Shown here: positions 7,945 through 16,149 of the stretch, in pieces
Layout of the letters: every line of letters starts with the position of its first letter
Position numbering within the stretch: the first letter of the stretch is position 1
Assembly (NCBI RefSeq): GCF_017812015.1
Contig: NZ_JADQTN010000001.1
Span: 598,501-662,500 of the forward strand
DNA: 64,000 nt
Direction: 5' to 3'
Source: Pontixanthobacter sp. CEM42
GTDB taxonomy: Bacteria > Pseudomonadota > Alphaproteobacteria > Sphingomonadales > Sphingomonadaceae
Notes under the pieces: generated by a model
The model's database searches: none
Told to the model about the DNA's origin: nothing
What the model saw: only the letters and a program-made list of their open reading frames with translations
Translations under genes and position numbers: made by a program

Positions 7945-9039
7945 ATGAGAACGACGACATTTTTTGCGGGCGCAATCGCGCTTGCCACCGCTCTGCATCC
8001 TATCACCGCCGCGCAGGCGCATGATGTCTATGCAGACGACCACGCACCCATCGGGGTGATGGCAGATCATGCTCACAAAAAGGGCGAGATCATGTTTTCC
8101 CTTCGCGCGATGCATATGGAGATGGAGGGCAATCAGATTGGTACCGACTCGGTCACGCCAGACACTATCGTGACCACAATTCCAAACCGCTTCTTTGGTG
8201 TTCTTGGCCAGCCACCAACATTGCGGATCGTGCCGACCGAAATGCGCACTGATATGTATATGCTTGGCGCGATGTATGCGCCGTCTGATAGCGTTACGCT
8301 GATGGTGATGGGCAATTATATCGAGAAGGAAATTGACCATATCACCTATCAAGGCGTCATTGGCACGACGCAGCTTGGTGCGTTTACCACCAACCCCAAA
8401 GGCCTAGGCGATGTGAAGGTCGCGGCTCTGTTTCCGCTGCTGGGTCATCCCGATCCGACGGACGATGTACGCGATGAGCTTACGCTCAAGGCCGGCATTA
8501 GCATTCCGACCGGATCGACCACCAAGACCGATGATATTCTGACCCCGATGGGCGGCAATCCGACGGTGCGGGTGCCGTATATGATGCAGCTTGGTACGGG
8601 TACGTGGGACTTGGAACCAGCGCTGACTTACAAAGCGCGGCGCGGTGAAATGGGCTTTGGCGTTCAGGGAAGCGCTTCGATCCGCACTGGCACCAATGAT
8701 GAAGGCTATAGCTTCGGCGATGTCTATGAGGGCACCGCTTGGGTCAGCTACCGGCCCGCGCAATGGGTAAGTCTGTCAGGCCGGGTCAAAGCCCGCACGA
8801 TGGGGCAGGTTGACGGCATTGATCCGTTCATTGTCGGCCCGGTCCAAACCGCAAATCCTGATTTTCAAGGGGGCGATCGGGTGGACCTGCTTGCAGGCGT
8901 GAACTTCGTGGGCACACATGGAGCGCTGGCCGGTCACCGGCTGGGCATCGAGCTTGGCAAGCCTGTCTATCAGGACCTCAATGGTCCGCAGATGGCCGGA
9001 GATTGGATGCTCACCGTCGGATGGCAGAAAGCGTTTTGA
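7945..9039 (+). CDS. Outer-membrane beta-barrel protein, transporter/MetA-like
   Basis: A 364-residue protein with a signal peptide ending at QAHDVYADDH (cleavage near residue 25). Beyond it are alternating amphipathic strands with many Tyr/Gly and a C-terminal aromatic residue (MLTVGWQKAF), typical of an outer-membrane barrel. It resembles the 'phenol MetA-degradation' type channel family (PF13557). Histidine and methionine clusters near the N-terminus (HAHKKGEIMFSLRAMHMEME) suggest a copper or other soft-metal connection, which the upstream DUF2946-like gene also hints at. Transport substrate is unknown. Confidence 0.6.
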   Translation: MRTTTFFAGAIALATALHPITAAQAHDVYADDHAPIGVMADHAHKKGEIMFSLRAMHMEMEGNQIGTDSVTPDTIVTTIPNRFFGVLGQPPTLRIVPTEMRTDMYMLGAMYAPSDSVTLMVMGNYIEKEIDHITYQGVIGTTQLGAFTTNPKGLGDVKVAALFPLLGHPDPTDDVRDELTLKAGISIPTGSTTKTDDILTPMGGNPTVRVPYMMQLGTGTWDLEPALTYKARRGEMGFGVQGSASIRTGTNDEGYSFGDVYEGTAWVSYRPAQWVSLSGRVKARTMGQVDGIDPFIVGPVQTANPDFQGGDRVDLLAGVNFVGTHGALAGHRLGIELGKPVYQDLNGPQMAGDWMLTVGWQKAF

Positions 9040-9091
9040 TCTAAGCTGAGGTAAGTCTGTGGCGGGGTGCGTCTGACCGGTCGCGCTCCGC

Positions 9092-10306
9092 CTAGGCTAC
9101 CTTCGCCGTGTCCTCTGCAGTGGGCAGATCAGTCTTACGCCGCGCTGGGGCTACAACCTCATCATTGCTCATGCAGACCGCATTGCGGCCCGAATTCTTG
9201 GCCTGATACAGCGCTTTATCAGCGCGGCCGAACAATTCGCCATATGTATCGCCCGCTTCGAAATCGGTGGCGCCAAAGCTGGCGGTCAGATGGGTGCTAT
9301 CACCCATGCCATTGACCCGTATGCCGGTTACCCCAATGCGCAGCCGTTCTGACAAAGAGCGTGCGACCTTGCTGTCAGCATCCCAGATCAAGATGCAGAA
9401 TTCTTCACCGCCGACGCGGCCACAGATATCGGTGTCGCGGACTGTATCCAGCACCAACGATCCAAACGCTTCAATTGCATCATCGCCGACCTGATGGCCC
9501 CAAATGTCGTTCACCTGCTTGAAGTGGTCGATATCGCCGATGATCAGAGCAATCGGCACATCTTGGCGCTGGGCCTTTGCGATTGCCTTCTCAACCCGCG
9601 CTTCGAATGCGGGGCGCGTCAGCAGACCGGAAAGCTTGTCATGCGCAAAATTCTCATGCACCGCGTTAAACTGGTCCTTGATGCAAGCGGCGATCAGCGA
9701 CAGGCCCAAGACCATGGAGCCAACCCCCATCACCAGCGTCAACGCGATGTAGTAAACAGATTCGCGATAGTCGCTCACGCCAATATCCGGTGAGAACATG
9801 AACGACAGCGGCGGCCGCATGAACAATTGCATGACGTTGACGATGATCACCCACATCACGACCTTTTCGATCAGATCATTGTTGGGTTTCTGTGCAATCA
9901 GCAACGCCGCAACGCCGAAGATCAGGCCATAGGTGGTGTTGGCGATGTAGAGATCTGCTTCGATGTTATTGCCAAACAGCAGCGATACGATTCCCAATCC
10001 CCCGCCAAGCACGGCGATACCGGTCAGCGCGCGCATCGGCACCTGGATGCTGACCCGGTTCAGGATGCCCCAGACCATCAAAATGCAGCCAATTGTGTAC
10101 GGGATGTTGGTCAAGCTCACATTGGCGCGGCCCAGGCTGACGGGCGTCAATTGCGAGATGAAAAAGCCAAGAGAAAGGCACGTGTACCCCAGCGCCATAG
10201 CGAGAGTCGCTTGGCGCGTGCGGTCACGGCTCCATAAAATGAAGAAAGTGATCGCAAATACTGCCGCGGTCAGCGGCGTTAGTAGTGATTGAACTCCCTC
10301 GCTCAC
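9092..10306 (-). CDS. Membrane diguanylate cyclase (GGDEF)
   Basis: A 404-residue protein that should make cyclic di-GMP from two GTP. The N-terminal half has about six to seven hydrophobic helices (roughly 10-215), a membrane sensor of unknown ligand. The C-terminal GGDEF domain is complete: the active-site motif GGEEF is at residues 299-303, and an RxxD inhibitory site (RDTD) sits five residues before it, so feedback inhibition by c-di-GMP is expected. The start is the GTG at 10306 with AGGAG upstream (CAGGAGACCCGC), in preference to an upstream in-frame ATG at 10447. The window also holds a PilZ protein (42439-42843) as a possible c-di-GMP receptor. Confidence 0.93.
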   Translation of the reverse strand: MSEGVQSLLTPLTAAVFAITFFILWSRDRTRQATLAMALGYTCLSLGFFISQLTPVSLGRANVSLTNIPYTIGCILMVWGILNRVSIQVPMRALTGIAVLGGGLGIVSLLFGNNIEADLYIANTTYGLIFGVAALLIAQKPNNDLIEKVVMWVIIVNVMQLFMRPPLSFMFSPDIGVSDYRESVYYIALTLVMGVGSMVLGLSLIAACIKDQFNAVHENFAHDKLSGLLTRPAFEARVEKAIAKAQRQDVPIALIIGDIDHFKQVNDIWGHQVGDDAIEAFGSLVLDTVRDTDICGRVGGEEFCILIWDADSKVARSLSERLRIGVTGIRVNGMGDSTHLTASFGATDFEAGDTYGELFGRADKALYQAKNSGRNAVCMSNDEVVAPARRKTDLPTAEDTAKVA

Positions 10307-10556
10307 GCGGGTCTCCTGATAGTCCTCGGCTATGCGATAGGAGGAGGGGGTTAATTTGCGGTAAGGATGCGGGTTAGGGATGAGTCGCAGCGTGACGATG
10401 GGTTTAGTTGACAAAGTACATCCCGGGACGGGCATATTATGCGCCACAGGACATTTGTATTGCCGGATTCACATTTCAAAGAGCCGATGAGAGGCTAGCA
10501 AGGGATGCGCGTGTAGGAAAATCGCAGGAGTGGGGAGGGCGTGATATGGACTCTGC

Positions 10557-10868
10557 ATGCATGACGAGTTTCAACCTTGCGTCTACATCATGGCGTCCTC
10601 GCGAAACGGGACACTTTATACTGGCGTGACTTCACATCTGTTGCAGCGCGTAGCTCAGCACCGGGAAGGCGCAATCGCCGGTTTCTCTGCTGACCATAGT
10701 ACAAAACGGCTTGTGTGGTTCGAACTTCACGGAACGATGGAGGATGCGATCCTGCGCGAGAAGCGGATCAAGAAATGGCGGAGGGCGTGGAAGATTGAGC
10801 TGGTCGAGAAGGACAATCCGACGTGGCGCGATCTGGCCGAGGATTACGGGTTTGAGGCGTTGGGTTAA
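10557..10868 (+). CDS. Single-domain GIY-YIG nuclease
   Basis: This 103-residue protein is a GIY-YIG endonuclease domain of the UPF0213/YhbQ-like type. The motif pair appears as VYI at 9-11 and YTG at 21-23. The conserved Arg and His lie in QRVAQHREG (R31, H35), and the catalytic glutamate region is AILREKRIKKW. It has no DNA-binding partner domain. Such stand-alone proteins occur in multiple copies in sphingomonads. Here the gene is followed within about 30 nt by an inverted REP-like repeat (10898-11020). No strong ribosome binding site is seen, although an AGGAG lies further upstream at 10526-10530. Confidence 0.9.
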   Translation: MHDEFQPCVYIMASSRNGTLYTGVTSHLLQRVAQHREGAIAGFSADHSTKRLVWFELHGTMEDAILREKRIKKWRRAWKIELVEKDNPTWRDLAEDYGFEALG

Positions 10869-10897
10869 GGTGGCTCAGCAGAACTAGACTCAAACTT

Positions 10898-11020
10898 CGT
10901 CATTCCCGCGAAAGCGGGGAGTCGTAGACGTGCGAAGCACAATCCAGAGCAACCAATCACGAAGCCACCCTAGATTGTCCTTTGGATAGCTTCGCTTCCC
11001 CGCTTTCGCGGGAATCACGA
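10898..11020. repeat. REP-like palindromic element, two inverted arms
   Basis: The left arm, at 10898-10920, contains TCATTCCCGCGAAAGCGGGGA; the right arm, at 10996-11020, is its near-complete reverse complement (TTCCCCGCTTTCGCGGGAATC). Each arm is itself a hairpin, with CCCGC and GCGGG flanking a 4-nt loop (GAAA on the left at 10905-10918; TTTC on the right at 10999-11012). The core TCATTCCCGCGAAAGCGGG is a widespread intergenic repeat in alphaproteobacteria. The 75 nt between the arms carries further partial complementarity (GCGAAGC and ACAATC segments). No transposase is nearby; the adjacent gene encodes a GIY-YIG nuclease. Confidence 0.8.
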
Positions 11021-11050
11021 GGAGCCTAATTCCATCCGGTTAGTCTCAGG

Positions 11051-11776
11051 CTAGACCTTCTCTAAGTCGTCAAACTTCAACAGCGCTTTACTGAGGTCTA
11101 CCCTTGGGAGGTCAAGTTCGACAAGCTTTCCCACAGCCAACTCGTCGTAAGCTTTGGCTGCTCGATATGCTCGACCGGAGTTCTCGCGAACAATCTCGAC
11201 CAGACCTTGGGCAATTGTTTCCGCTTGAGCCTCACGGTCGGCAAGCATTACCTGCTGATCTCCTGGAATCCGGTAGGTTGTCTTTCCATCGGGACCTTCA
11301 TGTCGCTCTTTTGCACCTTCATAAATCTCAGAGAGCCGTTCTTTCTTTATCTTGAACTCTTGCAACAAGGCGATTTGTGTTTCGTAGGGTCTTCCAAGCA
11401 AATCTATGCGATTAATGAGATCAATGCCTGTCTCATCGGCAAAAGCGGAGAGCTCCAAATAGGCAAACGGGTTCTTTAGGTCCGTTCGAGTTCCGGCAAG
11501 CGCTGAAAGCCTCTTGTGCAGCTTCGATTCATCGCGTGTATCGATCATTAGATCGATCTGTTGTCGTGTTGAAAGTATGTCGTTTACGACACTTGTTAGA
11601 ACCGCATAAAACCGTATCCCAACTAGCCGTTTCTGATGTCTACGTTCGTCACGATTCCTTTCGGTTTCTTCTCTGGAAGCATTTCGTGCCAGAAGATAGG
11701 CTGGGATGGCACTACCGGCGGAGCCTACAATAGCCCCGACAATCGCAGCCCAGAATTCGCTCCCCAAACCGATCAC
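11051..11776 (-). CDS. Hypothetical single-TM coiled-coil protein
   Basis: Not recognised. The 241-residue product has one N-terminal transmembrane helix (about 8-30, small residues AAIVGAIVGSAGSAIPAY) followed by a long, charged, helical cytoplasmic region with heptad-like segments (REETERNRDERRHQKR; LLQEFKIKKERLSEIYEGAKERH). GTG 11776 overlaps the ettA stop codon (GTGA-type overlap), suggesting translational coupling. Its codon use looks less GC-biased than ettA's, and its 3' side abuts the REP-like repeat, so it may be an acquired accessory gene placed behind ettA. There is no signal peptide cleavage site. Confidence 0.65.
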   Translation of the reverse strand: MIGLGSEFWAAIVGAIVGSAGSAIPAYLLARNASREETERNRDERRHQKRLVGIRFYAVLTSVVNDILSTRQQIDLMIDTRDESKLHKRLSALAGTRTDLKNPFAYLELSAFADETGIDLINRIDLLGRPYETQIALLQEFKIKKERLSEIYEGAKERHEGPDGKTTYRIPGDQQVMLADREAQAETIAQGLVEIVRENSGRAYRAAKAYDELAVGKLVELDLPRVDLSKALLKFDDLEKV

Positions 11777-13446
11777 CTAGTCAGCTTCTTATAAGCCAAC
11801 CTCGTAGGTCGATCCGCAGCATCACCAAGGCGCCGCCGCTTATCTTCCTCATATGCCTCGAAGTTGCCCTCAAACCATTCCACATGTGAATCGCCTTCGA
11901 AAGCCAGAATATGCGTTGCTAACCGATCCAGGAAGAAACGGTCGTGCGAAATTACCACGGCGCAGCCGGCGAAGTTTTCGATGGCGTCTTCCAGCGCGCG
12001 CAGGGTTTCCACGTCGAGATCGTTGGTTGGCTCATCCAATAGCAGCACGTTGCCGCCTTCTTTCAGCATCTTCGCCATGTGCACGCGGTTGCGTTCACCG
12101 CCGGACAGTTTGCCGACGACTTTTTGCTGGTCCGCGCCTTTGAAGTTGAACGCGCCCACGTAAGCGCGTGTGCTCATGTCGTGGCCGTTGACTTTCATAT
12201 AGTCGAGCTCGTCGCTGACTTCCTGCCAGACGTTGTTTTTCGGGTTCAGATCGTCGCGGCTTTGGTCGACGAAGCCCAGATGCACTGTCTCACCAATGTC
12301 GATGGTGCCGCTATCGGGTTGTTCCTGACCGGTGATCATTTTGAACAGCGTTGATTTACCTGCGCCGTTAGGCCCGATTACGCCGACGATACCGCCCGGT
12401 GGCAGCATGAAGTCGAGATTTTCAAACAGCAGCTTGTCACCAAAGGCTTTGGAGATACCCTTGGCTTCGATCACTTTGCTACCGAGGCGTTCGGGTACCT
12501 GAATAACGATCTGCGCCTTGCCCGGTTTGCGGTCCTGCTGCGCTTCCTGCAGCTGTTCAAACTTGCGGATACGTGCTTTCGATTTTGTCTGGCGGCCTTT
12601 GGTACCCTGACGGATCCATTCGAGTTCTTCAGACAGCGCTTTCTGGCGGCCGGAATCCTCGCGGTCTTCCTGCTCCATCCGCTTGGCTTTCTTCTCGAGA
12701 TAGGTCGAGTAATTGCCTTCATAGGGATAGTACGACCCGCGATCGAGCTCCAGAATCCACTCGACGACATTGTCGAGGAAGTAGCGATCGTGGGTGATCA
12801 TCAGGACGGCGCCGGCATATTCCTTGAGGTGGTTTTCCAGCCACTCGACGGATTCGGCATCAAGGTGGTTGGTAGGCTCGTCCAGCAGCAGGATTGACGG
12901 CTTTTGGATCAGCAGGCGGGTGAGGGCGACGCGGCGGCGTTCACCGCCCGACAGGTTCTCAACCGAGTGGTCGGATGGCGGGCAACGGAGTGCCTCCATC
13001 GCGATTTCGAGCTGGTTGTCGAGCGTCCAGCCGTCAACAGCGTCAATCTTCTCCTGAAGCTCGCCCATTTCTTCGCCCAGCGCTTCAAAATCGGCATCAG
13101 GCTCGGCCATTTCGGCAGTCACCGCGTTGAAGCGGTCGACCATGTCGGCAATGCCGCGCGCGCCGTCTTTGACGTTTTCGAGAACGGTCTTGCTATCGTC
13201 CAGCTCCGGCTCCTGTGCCAGATAGCCGACAGTGATATTCTCACCCGGCCATGCTTCGCCGGTAATGTCGGTATCGAGGCCCGCCATGATCTTGATCAAC
13301 GTCGATTTACCCGCGCCGTTGGGGCCAACGATGCCGATTTTCGCGCCTTGGTAAAATTGCAGATTGATGTTCGACAAAACCGGCTTCTTCGCACCGGGGA
13401 AAGTCTTGGTCATGTTCTTCATGACATATGCGTATTGCGCGGCCAT
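11773..13446 (-). CDS. ettA: ABC-F protein EttA (energy-dependent translational throttle)
   Basis: A 557-residue ABC-F ATPase with two nucleotide-binding domains and no membrane segments. It binds the ribosomal E site and, in E. coli, couples translation initiation to the ATP/ADP ratio. Both Walker A motifs read GPNGAGKST, with ABC signatures LSGGERRRV and LSGGERNRV and Walker B/DEPTNHLD and DEPTNDLD. The inter-domain linker (LEWIRQGTKGRQTKSKARIRKF) is the P-site tRNA-interaction motif region typical of EttA. ATG 13446 starts the conserved MAAQYAYVMKNMTK; the frame extends to 13521 with no support. Confidence 0.95.
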   Translation of the reverse strand: MAAQYAYVMKNMTKTFPGAKKPVLSNINLQFYQGAKIGIVGPNGAGKSTLIKIMAGLDTDITGEAWPGENITVGYLAQEPELDDSKTVLENVKDGARGIADMVDRFNAVTAEMAEPDADFEALGEEMGELQEKIDAVDGWTLDNQLEIAMEALRCPPSDHSVENLSGGERRRVALTRLLIQKPSILLLDEPTNHLDAESVEWLENHLKEYAGAVLMITHDRYFLDNVVEWILELDRGSYYPYEGNYSTYLEKKAKRMEQEDREDSGRQKALSEELEWIRQGTKGRQTKSKARIRKFEQLQEAQQDRKPGKAQIVIQVPERLGSKVIEAKGISKAFGDKLLFENLDFMLPPGGIVGVIGPNGAGKSTLFKMITGQEQPDSGTIDIGETVHLGFVDQSRDDLNPKNNVWQEVSDELDYMKVNGHDMSTRAYVGAFNFKGADQQKVVGKLSGGERNRVHMAKMLKEGGNVLLLDEPTNDLDVETLRALEDAIENFAGCAVVISHDRFFLDRLATHILAFEGDSHVEWFEGNFEAYEEDKRRRLGDAADRPTRLAYKKLTR

Positions 13447-13721
13447 TTGGCGTGTCCTTCGAGAAGTCTTCAAATTTGTAGAATGTGGTGCGCAGATAGG
13501 GGGTGAATGCCCTCGGGGCAAGGCGGCTCGGTAGCTTTTCGAATCATCGTGGGATGACGGCGTCGTGAATAGATTGCAGCAAATTTTAGGTTGCGCGCTA
13601 CTCGGATATTTGCAGTCAAATATATTAGTTCGACTCCCTATATCAATAGTGATACTCTAATTTGAGTCGCAATATAATATTAAGTACACAAAGAAATCAT
13701 CCTATCCGACAGGTATTGAAA
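13447..13721. other. AT-rich intergenic region
   Basis: No gene is supported. The right half (about 13580-13720) is conspicuously A+T-rich compared with the rest of the window (for example ATATATTAG, GCAATATAATATTAAG). It contains likely promoter sequence for the orphan gene at 13722 (TATAATATT-like hexamers near 13670-13680). Confidence 0.5.
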
Positions 13722-14162
13722 ATGTCCATATATCACACTAAAATTACAGAAAATATTACTAACCCTGATCTAGATGGCGAGTGGGTTGAAATAGAAGGTT
13801 TGCGAGTTAATATTCAGCCTGCGGGAGCGGGTAATATTGCGCTCGTTACGTTTACTGCGCCATACGCTTATTGCACTAATACATATAACGCCAATGGTAC
13901 TGGTTTCAGGATAATGAAGCATCAAGGCCGTGGTGGTAACCCGCTCGTGGTAGCGGCTGGAGCGTTCACGAATTGGGTGCCCAGCGAAAATGGGCGCGTG
14001 CCGGTTTCGATCACTGGAACTGTCGAATTGGGTGATCCAGAGCCGTTCCCTGTATGGGTTGAGTGGCAGTCCATTCGCGGATCGAACTGCTACATCCAGG
14101 CCCTGCAAGACGGAGCACCATCTGCCACGCTGACTGCGATTGTCGATTCTGCCGCCAACTAG
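13722..14162 (+). CDS. Orphan protein of unknown function, AT-rich 5' end
   Basis: Not recognised. The 146-residue product has no signal peptide or transmembrane helix. It is predicted all-beta, with alternating short strands (ALVTFTAPYAYCTNTY, PVSITGTVELGDPEPFPVWVEW) and two Cys, and resembles a beta-sandwich or tail-fibre/lectin-like domain only in general character. ATG 13722 is chosen over 13662 because it starts the compact domain; neither has a strong ribosome binding site. The upstream DNA and first codons are unusually A+T-rich, suggesting horizontal acquisition. A phage-type M15 peptidase gene follows after 91 nt on the same strand. Confidence 0.6.
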   Translation: MSIYHTKITENITNPDLDGEWVEIEGLRVNIQPAGAGNIALVTFTAPYAYCTNTYNANGTGFRIMKHQGRGGNPLVVAAGAFTNWVPSENGRVPVSITGTVELGDPEPFPVWVEWQSIRGSNCYIQALQDGAPSATLTAIVDSAAN

Positions 14163-14253
14163 GATTGAAAACAGGCCGTCGGGGATAGCATTCGGCATAC
14201 GATTTACATTGTACGTTTAACGCGCAGTGTAAGCCGTTGCTGGGAGGTGTATT

Positions 14254-14706
14254 GTGACTAAGCTGACGGACAATTTCACGCTGGCGGAGATGGTCCGTTC
14301 GCAGCAGGCGAGCCGCCGCGGTATTCCGAACAATCCGGGGTCGCGGGAAGTGGTTGCATTGCGGATCCTCTGTGAGAATGTTCTCCAACCCGTGCGTGAT
14401 CATTTCGGCAAGCCGGTCAATGTCAGCAGCGGCTTTCGTTCTCCGCGCCTCAACCGCGCGATTGGCGGATCGGGAACCAGCCAGCATTGTTTGGGGGAGG
14501 CCGCTGATTTCACCGTATCCGGCGTGAGCAATCTGGAGGTGTGTCGGTGGATGGAGCGCCGGCTCAATTATGATCAGCTGATCTATGAATTTGGCGAGCC
14601 GGGCTGGGTTCATTGCAGTTTCAGCGCTGACCGGATGCGCAATATGGAATTGTCCGCAGTGCGTTTGGGCGGGCGTGTGGAGTATTTGTCGGGTCTGCGC
14701 GCCTAA
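14254..14706 (+). CDS. Phage-type M15A D-Ala-D-Ala peptidase (endolysin-like)
   Basis: A 150-residue zinc peptidase of the M15A type (PF08291-like) that would cut peptide crosslinks in peptidoglycan. Probable Zn ligands are H78 (TSQHCLGEAADF), D85 and H120 (GWVHCSF). SSGFRSPRLN at 58-67 is typical of the family. It has no signal peptide or membrane anchor, so as in phage endolysins it would need a holin to reach the wall. The start is GTG at 14254 with a good GGGAGG upstream. No phage structural gene is nearby; an orphan three-TM holin is encoded at 27907-28320. Confidence 0.85.
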   Translation: MTKLTDNFTLAEMVRSQQASRRGIPNNPGSREVVALRILCENVLQPVRDHFGKPVNVSSGFRSPRLNRAIGGSGTSQHCLGEAADFTVSGVSNLEVCRWMERRLNYDQLIYEFGEPGWVHCSFSADRMRNMELSAVRLGGRVEYLSGLRA

Positions 14707-14757
14707 GAGCCTCGCAGCGCTGGACTTGGCAGACGCGCGCCGATAGCAGTCGCTGCT

Positions 14758-16149
14758 ATGAAGAAATACGTCATAGCGCTCGCCGCACTTTCGCTTCCCC
14801 TCTCTGCCCAAGTTCCCGGAGGTGGTGTCTACAAATATCCTGCACAGCAACAGGCTGATGATGCCCTGACAGGTGATGAATTTGCGTGGGACTTCGTGGA
14901 GGGCATCACCACTGAAGTTGGACCACGTCAGGCAGGCACCGAGGCGGAAAAGCGCGCCCGCGAATGGGCGATGAACTGGCTCAACACACACGGCTTCGAG
15001 AATGTCGCTGACGAACCTTTCATGATGAATACTTGGGTGCCGGGTGAAGTTCACAAGGCTGAGATCGTAAGCCCGTTCCCGCAACCGTTGGTTGTGCAGC
15101 CGCTTGGCGGAACGCCTTCAACCGGCGCTGATGGAATTACTGCTGAGGTCGTCGAGTTCGAGAGTGTCGACGCGCTTGCGGAAGCGCCCGATGGCAGTCT
15201 TGAAGGCAAGATTGCTTACGTGACGCATGCCATGGCACCATCGCAGGATGGATCGCATTATGGCTATTTCGGTGGAGCACGTTTTGTTGGGCCGGGCTTG
15301 GCTTCGCAAAAGGGTGCTGTGGCGATTGTCATCAAGTCCATCGGGACCGATGAGCACCGTAACCCGCATACTGGCGTGATCCGTTTTCCTGACGGTGTTG
15401 ATCCCATTCCGGCTGGCGCATTGACGCTGCCCGATGCGGCCAATCTGGAGCGGATGTTTGACCGTGCGGACGGCCCGATCACGTTGAAGTTGACGCTTAC
15501 CCCGCGCTGGATCGGGGAAACGCAAAGCGGCAATGTTGTGGGCGAAATTGTTGGAAGCGATCCTTCGCTGCCGCCGGTTTTGCTTGCGTGTCATATCGAC
15601 AGTTGGTGGAATGCGCCGGGCGCGTTTGATGATGGCGCGGGGTGCGGAATTGCGGCTGCGGCTGCGTTGAACGTATCGAAAGCAGGCAAGCCACTGCGCA
15701 CAATCCGCGTGTTGATGGCTGGCGCCGAGGAAGTGGGCCTCCACGGCAGTGTCGCCTATTCCAAAGCGCATATCGATGAGCCTATCGGCGTTGCTTACGA
15801 AAGCGATTTCGGTGCCGACCGCATCTGGCGCTTCGAAAGCAATTTCCGAGAGACTAATGCGGACTTGCACACCAAGCTGGCCAAGTCAGTCGCGCGGTTC
15901 GGTGTGGCGAACTCGACAATCGTCGCGCGGGGCGGGGCGGATATCAATATCGCCCGCGACCAGAAAACCGCGATTATTGACCTTCAACAAGATGGCTCGC
16001 GCTATTTCGAATTGCACCACACGCCTGATGACACGCTGGACAAGATTGATCCGGCCCAACTGCGTCAGAATGTCGCAGTATGGACGCAGGTGACGGGTAT
16101 TCTTGCGAACTACGAGGGTTCGATCAAAGGCCCAATCAAAGGCGAATAA
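14758..16149 (+). CDS. Secreted M28 family metallopeptidase
   Basis: The 463-residue protein has a signal peptide (1 to about 17) and a PA-like insert (about 110-250) before or within an M28 aminopeptidase domain. Co-catalytic zinc residues fit H279 (ACHID), D291/D292 (GAFDDGAG), E324/E325 (GAEEVGLHG), the acidic residue in ESDFG and the His pair in ELHHTPDD. It probably removes N-terminal amino acids or acts as a carboxypeptidase Q-like enzyme in the periplasm or outside the cell. The 3' end overlaps the convergent DUF1501 gene by 14 nt. Confidence 0.9.
   Translation: MKKYVIALAALSLPLSAQVPGGGVYKYPAQQQADDALTGDEFAWDFVEGITTEVGPRQAGTEAEKRAREWAMNWLNTHGFENVADEPFMMNTWVPGEVHKAEIVSPFPQPLVVQPLGGTPSTGADGITAEVVEFESVDALAEAPDGSLEGKIAYVTHAMAPSQDGSHYGYFGGARFVGPGLASQKGAVAIVIKSIGTDEHRNPHTGVIRFPDGVDPIPAGALTLPDAANLERMFDRADGPITLKLTLTPRWIGETQSGNVVGEIVGSDPSLPPVLLACHIDSWWNAPGAFDDGAGCGIAAAAALNVSKAGKPLRTIRVLMAGAEEVGLHGSVAYSKAHIDEPIGVAYESDFGADRIWRFESNFRETNADLHTKLAKSVARFGVANSTIVARGGADINIARDQKTAIIDLQQDGSRYFELHHTPDDTLDKIDPAQLRQNVAVWTQVTGILANYEGSIKGPIKGE

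Noticed and set aside
12904-13506. Plus-strand open frame of 200 residues antisense to ettA
   Set aside because: Shadow of ettA codon bias; ettA has both ATPase domains intact.
14011-15084. 357-residue minus-strand open frame over the M15A and M28 genes
   Set aside because: Overlaps clear plus-strand genes on the opposite strand and its translation shows no domain or start signal.
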